38,973 nt of DNA from Russula earlei. Taxonomy: Eukaryota; Basidiomycota; Agaricomycetes; Russulales; Russulaceae. Each line of letters opens with the position of its first letter. Position 1 is the stretch's first letter. Both the position numbers and the translations under genes were made by a program. This document shows positions 1 through 8,551 of the stretch, in pieces. Under the pieces are notes generated by a model. The model searched no databases. It saw only the letters and a list, made by a program, of their open reading frames with translations, and was not told where the DNA came from. The stretch covers positions 1 through 38,973 of the forward strand of contig JAGFNK010000488.1 of the NCBI GenBank assembly GCA_025769875.1. Direction: 5' to 3'.

Positions 1-636
1 ACTGCTATCCTAGGAACTGCTCAGAGCACTCGAAGCACCACTCCAGGACCTTCTACTCGGCGTAATACCCAACAACCTACTCCTCATACAACTAGCAACG
101 TACCACAAGCAGTCCCTCGAACGCTCACTCCAACTAGAATCCAACTACAAGGTTCAGCCCCACCTATTGTTACAGCTACAACAACTCAGAATCCCACCAT
201 GTCAAGCAATCCATGCCTTGTCGGAACAGCACCAGAACCTTTTGACGGAAAGGCTGATAACGCAGAAGCCTTTTGGGCAGCTTTGGCCAATTATTATTAC
301 ATCAATGGCGACTCCTTTACAGATGAAAGCAAGAAAGTTGCTGCTGCACTGACCCACTTTAAAGTAAGAACACCCGCTGGAGCGTGGGCTAGAGAACAAA
401 CCACCAAGGCTATGGCTCGTACCGTAGCAGACTATGGGTCATGGGACGACTTCAAGAAAGCCTTTGCCGATCATTTTATCCCTGCAGAAGCAGAATTGGC
501 CTCCGCTAATACCATGCACACCTATTATCAAGGAAAACTACTGTTCAATGAATGGTATCAGAAATGGTCGCACCACGCATCACGAGCTACCACCGATGAA
601 AGAACAAAGATGTACGCATTTAGGAAGAACATCAAC
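1..636 (+). pseudogene. gag: Element B gag, N-terminal part (interrupted)
   Basis: Gag forms the particle in which reverse transcription takes place. The frame is open from base 1, so the left part is missing. A Thr/Pro/Gln-rich linker (bases 1-198) precedes Met at 199. The following residues (SNPCLVGTAPEPFDGKADNA, then an aromatic-rich YYY stretch) and the later F-W-YQKW pattern resemble the PEG10/retrotrans_gag capsid domain. The frame is cut after codon 634-636 by the LTR of element A and resumes in phase at 8033, after the second copy of the 5-bp target duplication. The apparent C-terminal residues after 636 are translated LTR, not gag. Confidence 0.85.
632..636. repeat. Target site duplication TCAAC, left copy
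   Basis: TCAAC lies immediately before the TGTCAC start of the element A 5' LTR. The same five bases follow the GTGACA end of the 3' LTR at 8028-8032. A 5-bp duplication is usual for Ty3/gypsy integrases. Confidence 0.95.
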
Positions 637-1129
637 TGTCACAAGTACCGGTCCCTTGGACCGAACCGGCAACCGGACAAGCCTACCCGGACAGCCTCAT
701 GATTCCCACGCGTTCGTATGACTCACTTAGCCTCGCCTGTACCACTACCTTCCAGCATGTTCCGTTCTCGATCGTCTCGCTACTACCTCATGTCTGCTAT
801 TTGATATAGGACATAGTTGTCTATATAAACCTGTCAGTAACAGAGAACAAGCCCTAAGCTTGTTCTCTTGTGAAAATATCACTGGATTCAGCTTTGGGAC
901 TGTAGGCTTGCAGGGAATCAAGCAATCGACTCAGAAACCTTCTCCATCCTCTAAGTCTTCAAACGCGAAGACTTATTCGTTGTCTTTCCACTCTACGGAA
1001 CACACTAGCTCTTGCTGTGTTGTCACCGAGATCCCCGACTCTCACGAGAACTTGTCGTCTCGCTTGACTCTGTGCGCACGTCTCGCACGTGAAACGATTT
1101 GTCAGCGACACTGCCCCCATTCGGTGACA
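637..1129 (+). repeat. Element A 5' LTR
   Basis: 493-bp long terminal repeat with the inverted termini TGTCAC and GTGACA. It carries a TATA box (822-828) and, 34 nt after the TATA start, the AAGCTTGTTCTC segment that is the probable transcript start. A perfect 10-bp inverted repeat (843-852 with 858-867) overlaps the probable start site. Confidence 0.95.
822..866 (+). promoter_or_regulatory. LTR promoter of element A: TATA box and probable transcript start
   Basis: TATATAA at 822-828 is followed at 855-866 by TAAGCTTGTTCT. The same 34-nt spacing from TATA start to AAGCTT is found in both D-family LTRs. The start-site assignment is an inference from that spacing and from the complementarity to the primer site at 1132-1143. 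Confidence 0.65.
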
Positions 1130-1131
1130 TT

Positions 1132-1143
1132 AGAACAAGCTTA
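1132..1143 (+). promoter_or_regulatory. Putative self-priming site of element A
   Basis: AGAACAAGCTTA begins 2 nt after the LTR end. It is the exact reverse complement of LTR bases 855-866, the predicted 5' end of the transcript. No tRNA-type TGG-initial primer site is visible at this position. This is the arrangement known for Tf1 and sushi elements, in which the RNA 5' end folds back as primer. Confidence 0.75.
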
Positions 1144-1204
1144 CCACTCGAACCCTTAACCCCGAACCACACGCTCACCAAGAAATATATCGATTTCTTC
1201 CAAC

Positions 1205-2911
1205 ATGACTACAACTCGAGACTGGAAGACCAAAGGGTATCAAGTCCCAACCATAGAAGGATTGGCTGCCCTCAAATGCCCCTTTGAATTGCTGCCTGAC
1301 CAAGAAAAGAATGTCCCTAGTATCACTATGTTCGACGACGGCGTCGAGTTCTATACAATACAAAAGGACAGTGTACCATGGACCGGATACTATGCCAACT
1401 GGATGGGTGCCAAGGTCGCCCTAGGTCATCTCTACGGTCTCTGGTTTGAAATTGAAAGGTGAGGAGACTCATGGGAAGCGACGCGCGTCGCTCAATCGGC
1501 CTTCAGGCTCCAGCAAAGTCCTCTCAGAGGCATCAATATTACCACATTGACAGCCTCAGGAGCCCCTCTCCCCAGATCCAGAGCTCCAAGCCACGCCCCC
1601 ACACCAGGACCAGCTCCCACCACCGTTCCGATGGAACTCGAACCGACGACAACGACGAACGTTTTCGTCGCCGCCGCCGACCCCGACCCAATCCAGCCAC
1701 AACCCGCATCGTCCGGGACAGCACAACCCCCCACTCGCGCCTCGTTCCCCGGAATGGGAGGCCACGGAATACGACCCCCAAGCCCTGACCCTGACCCCGA
1801 CGACTACGATACGCACGCAGACCGCGACCGCAACGCACGCGGCACCGACAACGGGAAACTCGAGGGAATTCCCCCCGACTTCTTCAATGGCGACCGCGCG
1901 CGCACACATGCATTTTTGGTCGCGTTCAACAGGTTTATGTCCATGAACCATGACAGTAAGATTGCCAGGGATCCCATCAAGAAATGTGCATATTTCCTCT
2001 CATTAATGAAGGGACCCAAAGTTGAAGGATGGCTCGAAGCCATGGACCAATGGCTCGAAGACGTACAGAACGACCCCACTAACATCCCACTCGGATTGAC
2101 AGCGTGGGAAGCCATGCGACAGCAATTCCACCGAGCGTTCACCGACTACGCGGAATGCGAGAAGGCCCAGGACCGACTTAAAGAATTGAAGATGAAGGAT
2201 GGCTTACTCGACGACTATATCTCAGAATTCCAACTACTGGCCAGACGAGCAGGGCTCGATGTCGACGAACCAACGGTCATGAGGCTGTTCGCATGGGGAC
2301 TCCCACGGTCCCTGGTCGAGTCATGCCTCGATCTCGAAGACCCCACCTCCTTTATGGACTGGGTTGCAGCAGCACAGAAACATCATAGGGTCTGGATGCG
2401 CAAACGCGCAATCTTATCCGACCATTCCAGTACACGCGGACGTAACCTCAACCAACCTCAAAACAATAGACCTTGGGGACGACTAGCCAATTCAGCCTGG
2501 GCCAACCGCGGAAACAATCAAAACAACGCCACACCCGCACGTCCACGTCTCCCACCGCGCGATCCGAATGCGATGGATACCAGCGCAGGCGCCGCTCGCA
2601 AGGCAGTCACCGAAGCCGAGAAACAAAAACACCGAGAAGAAGGAAGGTGTTTCCACTGCTCCCTTCGAGGACACCTGGCTCGTGACTGCCCCACAAAGCC
2701 GAAACGCGACACGACTCGCGCACGCGCTGCCGACACGACCACCACCACATCCGAATCCTCCACTATAGAAATAATCAAGGAAGACACTGTCGACAAGGTC
2801 GCCAAAGCAGCAAAGGCAGCAAAAGCGCTTTCTGTCGAAGAAAGAGAGGCTTTCATTAAGGCATTGATGGGGGATAGTGAGGACAAAGAAGAGGATTTTT
2901 CGGACGCTTGA
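1205..2911 (+). pseudogene. gag: Element A gag with one in-frame TGA
   Basis: One reading frame runs from ATG 1205 to TGA 2909-2911 and is broken only by TGA at 1460-1462, where CGA (Arg) is the likely ancestor. The first 85 codons encode an N-terminal domain of unknown function. A Pro/Thr-rich linker follows, with ATG at 1630 as a possible internal start. Next come a retrotrans_gag capsid domain (roughly bases 1860-2410) and a CCHC zinc knuckle, CFHCSLRGHLARDC (about 2648-2690). The tail is Lys/Ala/Glu-rich. Pol begins in the -1 frame across the stop. I see no canonical slippery heptamer there, so how Pol is expressed is unclear. Confidence 0.85.
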
Positions 2912-2949
2912 GCATAACGGCGATTGCTCGAGCTTTAGGTATCGATCCC

Positions 2950-5900
2950 ATGTACAAGTCTCAAAGAAAGTCAATATCAGTGATGACTACTATTTACATT
3001 GGATCGAACAAAGCCGAAAGAAAAGCCCTGATAGACAGCAGGGCTACTGAATGTTTCATATCTCCCAAGACGATAAAAGAATTACACCTACAGACGAAAG
3101 AATTAATCCCCGCCAGAAACGTCAAAAATGTTGATGGGACACTTAATCGTTCAGGAAAAGTTACTCAAACAGTCCAACTGGAATTGAAACTATTAGGACA
3201 AAAGCACATACACCAATTCCTAGTCGCAGATATTGGACAAGACGACATCATCCTGGGATACCCGTTCCTAGAGTCAACAAATCCGAGGATAAATTGGTCC
3301 AAGGGAACCATCATGGGAAGAATCACCCTCCAAGGAGACCAAGAAACCCCAGCATGGATCAAAGCGTTGACAGACTGGGAAGAAGGCGACGAACTATGGT
3401 TACAAACTCAAATACGCAAAACTACCATAGCGCAACAACTGGCAGAATCGCAAATACAAGGAAAAACACAAACCTGGCAAGAAATAGTCCCCCTCCAATA
3501 CCACCATTATGGACAGGTATTCATGGAACAAGAATCAGAAAGATTCCCCGGACCAAGAAAATGGGACCACGCTATTGATCTAAAATCGGATGCCCCTACA
3601 ACGATTAACTGCAGAGTATATCCCCTCTCACCAAAAGAAAAAGAAGAGCAAGGGAAATTCCTTGAACAAAATTTACGACTTAAGCGGATAAGAAGATCTA
3701 ACTCGCCATACGCCAGTGGATTCTTCCTTATAAAAAAGAAAGATGGTAAATTCCGACCGGTACAGGACTATAGAAACCTAAACAAATGGACGATACCCAA
3801 CGTATATCCATTACCCCTGATCCCAGAACTCATTCACGCTCTAGCAGGAAAAGAACTCTTTACTAAATTTGATGTTAGATGGGGATACAACAATATTCGG
3901 ATTAAAGAAGGAGACGAATGGAAAGCAGCCTTCAAAACCAGTGACGGGCTATTCGAACCTACGGTAATGTTCTTTGGACTAACAAATTCTCCAGCTACCT
4001 TTCAAACTATGATGGACGACATTTTTCAAGAAGAACTCGCTCAAGGATGGTTGAAGATCTATATGGACGACATCATCATCGCCACACAAAATGATGAGAC
4101 AGAACACACGCTCAAAGTCAACCACATACTATCTAAACTAAAACAACACGATCTCTATCTTAAACCAGAAAAGTGTCAATTCCACAAAAAGAAGGTAGAA
4201 TACCTTGGAGTAATCATAGGAGAAGGAAAAATAACTATGGACCCTGTCAAAGTCAAAGGAATTAAAGACTGGCCAACCCCATCTACGCTAAAAGAAGTCA
4301 GAAGTTTCCTAGGATTCTGTAACTTCTATCGAAATTTCATCCCCAATTTCTCCATAAAAGCAAGACCACTGAACGACTTAACAAAGAAAAACAAACAATG
4401 GGAATGGACAACAAAGGAAGACCAAGCCTTTCAAATCTTAAAGGAAACTTGCATATCCTACCCAGTACTCCGTACCCCAGATTGGACAAAACAATTCGTC
4501 TTAGATACTGATGCATCAGGGTTCGCCGTAGGAGCAGTTATATCTCAAGAATATGAAGACGTTTTTCACCCAATCGCCTACTATTCCAGAACACTATTAG
4601 ATGCAGAAAGAAACTACGACGCTCACGACAAAGAACTAGCAGCAGTAATTTTTGGATTAAAAAGCGGACGACCATTCTTCTTAGGAGCCGACAAACCAGT
4701 CAGAATAAGAACAGACCACAAAAATCTTACATACTTTAAAGAACCACAGAAATTGACAGGACGACAAGCCAGATGGATGCAATATATGCAAGACTTTAAT
4801 ATCACCTTAGAACATGTCCCTGGACACACACACACTATTGCCGACACACTTTCTCGTCGCAAAGACCTTAACAAGGGGGTAGAAGAACAAAAAACCACTT
4901 TACTACCACCCGAAATATTTGCGAAAAAGACCTACCTACCCGACAAACTTGACAAACGACGAGAAATCCTAAGACAATTCCACGACACTCCCTTCGCAGG
5001 ACACCCAGGAATAGCTAACACCTGGGACTTAGTCAAACAACATTACGAAGGACCTAGACTACGACAATTCGTAGAACAATACGTCAAAGGTTGCACCAAA
5101 TGCCAAGAGTCCAAAACCAATATACCCAGAAAGAAGGCCACGACCTTCCCACTCGACACACACGTTGAACAAGGCCCCTTTCAATACATATCGATGGACC
5201 TCATTACCAATTTACCAAAATCAGAAGGATTTGACAGCGTCCTCACCATAGTCGATCAAGGGTGCTCTAAAGCAACAAAGTTTATCCCCTGTAACAAAAC
5301 AATCGATGGAACAGGTGTTGCACACGAGTACTTGAAACATCTCATACCTTGGTTCAGCGTTCCCAAAAGAATCATCTCCGATAGAGACCCTCGATTCGCA
5401 TCAAACTTCTCAAAAGCCTTATGTAAAAATCTAGGCATTAAACAAAACATGTCCACCGCATTCCACCCCCAAACCGACGGACAGATGGAACGGATGAACG
5501 CATGGCTAGAACAATACCTAAGACCCTGGACCACGACTCATCCACATTCCTGGGCAAAAATGCTCCCTTTAGCAGAATATGCGCATAACTCATGGAAACA
5601 TGAAACATCACGAAGATCACCACACGAACTCCTCATGGGATTCAAACCCCAGATCAACATCAGTCTAGAAGACAATAACGTACCCTCATCCACCAATCGC
5701 CTAAAACGACTAGAAGAAGCAAGACAAGACGCCCAACAACTTCTCGAACGTAAACAACAACCCCTAAAACCCGACATCAAAGAAATGGAAGAAGGAACTC
5801 TTGTCTGGCTAGAAGCAAAAAACCTCAAAACACGAGGGACACGCAAACTAATGCCCAAAAGATATGGTCCATTTCCCATCACAAAAAGAATTTCCAAAGT

Positions 5901-6219
5901 TGCATATCAATTACAACTTCCGCCATCAATGAAGATACATGACGTCTTTCACGTCAACCTACTTCTCCCTTATAAGGAGACGGAGGAATATGGCACGCCG
6001 TTTACACGACCTCCACCAACCATTGAAAACGAGGAAGAATACGAAATCGAAGCCATTCTAGACACAAGAAGATTCGGACGAACACGTAAGATTCAATACC
6101 TTGTACACTGGAAAGGATACCCGGCATCAGATGACTCGTGGGTCGACCATCGTGACCTCAACGCCCCAGAACTTCTGAAAGAATACTACTCCGCTTCAGC
6201 TGGACGACCCCAAGTATAA
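2950..6219 (+). CDS. pol: Element A Pol: protease, RT, RNase H, integrase, chromodomain
   Basis: The frame is open from 2908; the first ATG is 2950, 39 nt past the gag stop. In order: an aspartic protease whose active site reads ALIDSRATE, where D-S-G is expected; an RT with KFDVRWGYNNIR and the catalytic YMDD (about 4060-4072); an RNase H with DTDASGFAVGA; an integrase with an H-H-C-C zinc finger (HPG...CTKCQ) and a D,D-35-E core (MDLITNLP, IISDRDPRF, TDGQMERMN); and a C-terminal chromodomain (YLVHWKGYPASDDSW), which in this class targets integration to marked chromatin. RT and integrase residues look intact. The Gly-to-Arg change (GGG to AGG) in the protease motif probably inactivates Gag-Pol processing. 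Confidence 0.92.
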   Translation: MYKSQRKSISVMTTIYIGSNKAERKALIDSRATECFISPKTIKELHLQTKELIPARNVKNVDGTLNRSGKVTQTVQLELKLLGQKHIHQFLVADIGQDDIILGYPFLESTNPRINWSKGTIMGRITLQGDQETPAWIKALTDWEEGDELWLQTQIRKTTIAQQLAESQIQGKTQTWQEIVPLQYHHYGQVFMEQESERFPGPRKWDHAIDLKSDAPTTINCRVYPLSPKEKEEQGKFLEQNLRLKRIRRSNSPYASGFFLIKKKDGKFRPVQDYRNLNKWTIPNVYPLPLIPELIHALAGKELFTKFDVRWGYNNIRIKEGDEWKAAFKTSDGLFEPTVMFFGLTNSPATFQTMMDDIFQEELAQGWLKIYMDDIIIATQNDETEHTLKVNHILSKLKQHDLYLKPEKCQFHKKKVEYLGVIIGEGKITMDPVKVKGIKDWPTPSTLKEVRSFLGFCNFYRNFIPNFSIKARPLNDLTKKNKQWEWTTKEDQAFQILKETCISYPVLRTPDWTKQFVLDTDASGFAVGAVISQEYEDVFHPIAYYSRTLLDAERNYDAHDKELAAVIFGLKSGRPFFLGADKPVRIRTDHKNLTYFKEPQKLTGRQARWMQYMQDFNITLEHVPGHTHTIADTLSRRKDLNKGVEEQKTTLLPPEIFAKKTYLPDKLDKRREILRQFHDTPFAGHPGIANTWDLVKQHYEGPRLRQFVEQYVKGCTKCQESKTNIPRKKATTFPLDTHVEQGPFQYISMDLITNLPKSEGFDSVLTIVDQGCSKATKFIPCNKTIDGTGVAHEYLKHLIPWFSVPKRIISDRDPRFASNFSKALCKNLGIKQNMSTAFHPQTDGQMERMNAWLEQYLRPWTTTHPHSWAKMLPLAEYAHNSWKHETSRRSPHELLMGFKPQINISLEDNNVPSSTNRLKRLEEARQDAQQLLERKQQPLKPDIKEMEEGTLVWLEAKNLKTRGTRKLMPKRYGPFPITKRISKVAYQLQLPPSMKIHDVFHVNLLLPYKETEEYGTPFTRPPPTIENEEEYEIEAILDTRRFGRTRKIQYLVHWKGYPASDDSWVDHRDLNAPELLKEYYSASAGRPQV

Positions 6220-6268
6220 AAACACCACCCATAGACGACTATTCCCTACCTCCTTACCCCCAACAAAC

Positions 6269-7516
6269 ATGTCTTCCACACAAAACTCCCCCGCTGCTTC
6301 CTCCACCACCTTGGTACCCACTCCACCTTACTCCCCCACTCTCATCCATCTGCCACTATCTCGAGGACCATCCCCTTCGACAGCAGCCACTATCAATACC
6401 AGGCTACTCATCCGACGCGCTGCACAACACGCCGCCATGATTGTTCAAGCACGCGAGCTGTGGGAGGACGACTCCCTTACCATGATACTGCGTGCCTTCG
6501 GCAACCATTCTCCCACTCTGGGGACCAGCTCGCCCATCAGGACTCGCAGCCCGTCTTATCACGTCCGCACCCCCTCACCTGACCCCATCCCAATTCCCCC
6601 ATGCATCACCACACCCATTATCCAACAAGTTGAGAATGTAGTCCTGCTCAACGAAAACTTCGCCCCGATAGACCACGAGAGAACGCCACCTCCTGTCTAC
6701 GAACCAGCCGCCAACCACACACAACGCTCAGAACTGGAAGAACTTGGAGAAGGATGGGAAGAAGGAGATCTAGGGCTAGACTTACTAATCCCAGATCCAG
6801 GAAATGAAGAAGACACGCTTCCCCCTCGCTTCGTTCTCCCTGATATCACACACGGCTTTCCCTCCCTCTTAGCTACCTACGGTCCTGGATGCCCCACTCA
6901 CCGCATCCCCATTCGAGCTCGAGCTGACCCCTATCCTCGCCCCCTCCTCACACAAAAAGACGCCTTCTTATTCAAGGAAGGTCTCAGACACACTAAAGCC
7001 ATAGACGAAGCACTCAGATTCGAACAAGATCTGTCACTAGAGGCCGAAGTACGTCGCTACCGCTTTGCCATTAAGAAAACACGACAAATGGCAAACTCCC
7101 TCGTCACCGCTCGAGAAAGATACCACGACATGATGTGGGAAGTAAGGGACTCAGAAGTTAAGTTGGCGAAAGCAAATGCCAAAGCACGTCTCGAACCACG
7201 AGTACTGTTTGGCACCATGCCTCAACTCACTGAGCAGGAACACCAGGATGCTAAACAAGCCCTCCTTGATCCATGGTACCAATTCTCCCCTCGACTCTCT
7301 GACAGATGCGCATGGTGCAAAGACGGAGGACACGACACCTTTGAATGCTCCAAGATCGCTATCTGTATCCTCTGCAATCGTCAAGGACACACAGCCAATT
7401 ACTGCAGAAGCACCCACCGACGATGCAAACCTGAGAAGATATGCCGGGTCCCTCGCGATCAAATTCACTTCCACACCCGTCACTGTCGTTCTACTATCAT
7501 CCCTTACGTTGCTTAG
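6269..7516 (+). CDS. Third ORF of element A: double CCHC zinc-knuckle protein
   Basis: This 415-codon frame starts 49 nt after pol and ends 18 nt before the 3' LTR. The N-terminal 110 residues are Ser/Pro/Thr-rich and probably disordered. A charged helical stretch around residues 235-310 could form a coiled coil. The C-terminus has two adjacent zinc knuckles of exact CX2CX4HX4C spacing (CAWCKDGGHDTFEC and CILCNRQGHTANYC, about 7312-7395), then a Cys/His/Arg-rich tail. No signal peptide or membrane segment is seen, so it does not look like an envelope protein. A nucleic-acid binding role is inferred from the knuckles. It could be a duplicated or displaced gag-like nucleocapsid, or a captured cellular zinc-knuckle gene. 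Confidence 0.75.
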   Translation: MSSTQNSPAASSTTLVPTPPYSPTLIHLPLSRGPSPSTAATINTRLLIRRAAQHAAMIVQARELWEDDSLTMILRAFGNHSPTLGTSSPIRTRSPSYHVRTPSPDPIPIPPCITTPIIQQVENVVLLNENFAPIDHERTPPPVYEPAANHTQRSELEELGEGWEEGDLGLDLLIPDPGNEEDTLPPRFVLPDITHGFPSLLATYGPGCPTHRIPIRARADPYPRPLLTQKDAFLFKEGLRHTKAIDEALRFEQDLSLEAEVRRYRFAIKKTRQMANSLVTARERYHDMMWEVRDSEVKLAKANAKARLEPRVLFGTMPQLTEQEHQDAKQALLDPWYQFSPRLSDRCAWCKDGGHDTFECSKIAICILCNRQGHTANYCRSTHRRCKPEKICRVPRDQIHFHTRHCRSTIIPYVA

Positions 7517-7521
7517 ACGTT

Positions 7522-7534
7522 AACAAGGGGGTGA
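7522..7534 (+). promoter_or_regulatory. Polypurine tract of element A
   Basis: AACAAGGGGGTGA lies directly against the TGTCAC start of the 3' LTR, where second-strand synthesis would start. Confidence 0.8.
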
Positions 7535-8027
7535 TGTCACAAGTACCGGTCCCTCGGACCGAACCGGCAACCGGACAAGCCTACCCAGACAGCCTCATGA
7601 TTCCCGCGCGTTCGTATGACTCACTTAGCCTCGCCTGTACCACTACCTTCCAGCATGTTCCGTTCTCGATCGTCTCGCTACTACCTCATGTCTGCTATTT
7701 GATATAGGACATAGTTGTCTATATAAACCTGTCAGTAACAGAGAACAAGCCCTAAGCTTGTTCTCTTGTGAAAATATCACTGGATTCAGCTTTGGGACTG
7801 TAGGCTTGCAGGGAATCAAGCAATCGACTCAGAAACCTTCTCCATCCTCTAAGTCTTCGAACGCGAAGACTTATTCGTTGTCTTTCCACTCTATGGAACA
7901 CACTAGCTCTTGCTGTGTTGTCACCGAGATCCCTGACTCTCACGAGAACTCGTCGTCTCGCTCGACTCTGTGCGCACGTCTCGCGCGTGAAACGATTTGT
8001 CAGCGACACCGCCCCCAGTCGGTGACA
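7535..8027 (+). repeat. Element A 3' LTR
   Basis: 493 bp, collinear with 637-1129. Of about 11 differences I count, ten are C/T or G/A at CpG positions and one is a transversion near the 3' end. Confidence 0.95.
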
Positions 8028-8032
8028 TCAAC
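8028..8032. repeat. Target site duplication TCAAC, right copy
   Basis: Matches 632-636. Removing 637-8032 restores a continuous gag frame of element B. Confidence 0.95.
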
Positions 8033-8551
8033 CCGGCCTTACATCAGAAAATACTGGGAATCACACCAACACCAACTACGCTTGCAGCCCTTGTCAAAGC
8101 AGCAAGAGAATTCGACAACCTTTTCCACCTATACAACTCCACTGCTTTTTGAGGAGGACGCTCTGTGCGTGCCCGAGGATTGAACACTCAAGGATCAGAT
8201 AATCCACTGGAAATTAACTTGTACCAAGGAGAGCCCAATGAACGACCCTGGGAATCCAGAAGTGAAAGGAAACCCCTCACAGACGCAGAGAAAGAATTTC
8301 GACGCAAGAACAATCTCTGTTATTATTGTGGAAAGAAGAATCATATGGCAAATCAATGTAGAGCAAAGAAAGCAGCTCAAGGACGCCAACGACAAGGATC
8401 TCGCCCCCAAACAGTCAGAGCCACAACCATCCAAGATGAAAACATCGAACCTGCGCAAGAAGAACCCATTCCTGTTGCTTCACTAACGACTTGGAGAGAA
8501 ACACTTGCAGACTCGATCCTCCGCCCACGATCTGCTCCTATGGATTTTTAA
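8033..8551 (+). pseudogene. gag: Element B gag, C-terminal part with zinc knuckle and one stop
   Basis: Continues in phase from codon 634-636. The first part (PALHQKILGITPTPTT, KAAREFDNLFHLY) is the end of the capsid domain. TGA at 8150-8152 breaks the frame where CGA (Arg) is expected, a C-to-T change at CpG. After the stop come a basic linker and one CCHC zinc knuckle (CYYCGKKNHMANQC, about 8318-8360). The frame ends at 8549-8551, overlapping the start of pol by 61 nt in the -1 frame. No clear slippery heptamer is visible in the overlap. Confidence 0.85.

Larger units (their letters stand above)
637..8027 (+). mobile_element. Complete Ty3/gypsy chromovirus, element A
   Basis: This is a full-length 7391-bp LTR retrotransposon nested in the gag of element B. 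It contains 5' LTR 637-1129, self-priming site 1132-1143, gag 1205-2911, pol 2950-6219, a third ORF 6269-7516, a polypurine tract 7522-7534 and 3' LTR 7535-8027, with TCAAC target copies outside. Both LTRs are 493 bp, start TGTCAC and end GTGACA. I count about 11 differences between them by eye, nearly all CpG transitions, so the insertion is fairly recent. A stop in gag and a changed protease active site suggest this copy is inactive. Confidence 0.95.

Noticed and set aside
1205..1462. Separate leader ORF before element A gag
   Set aside because: It is in the same frame as gag with only one TGA between them, so it is better read as the gag N-terminus with a nonsense mutation. Splicing at AG|GTGAGG (1458) was considered but is not needed.
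2891..2911. Canonical -1 ribosomal slippery heptamer at the element A gag/pol overlap
   Set aside because: The run of five T (2896-2900) is in the wrong phase and does not fit X-XXY-YYZ; only the -1 frame relation can be stated.
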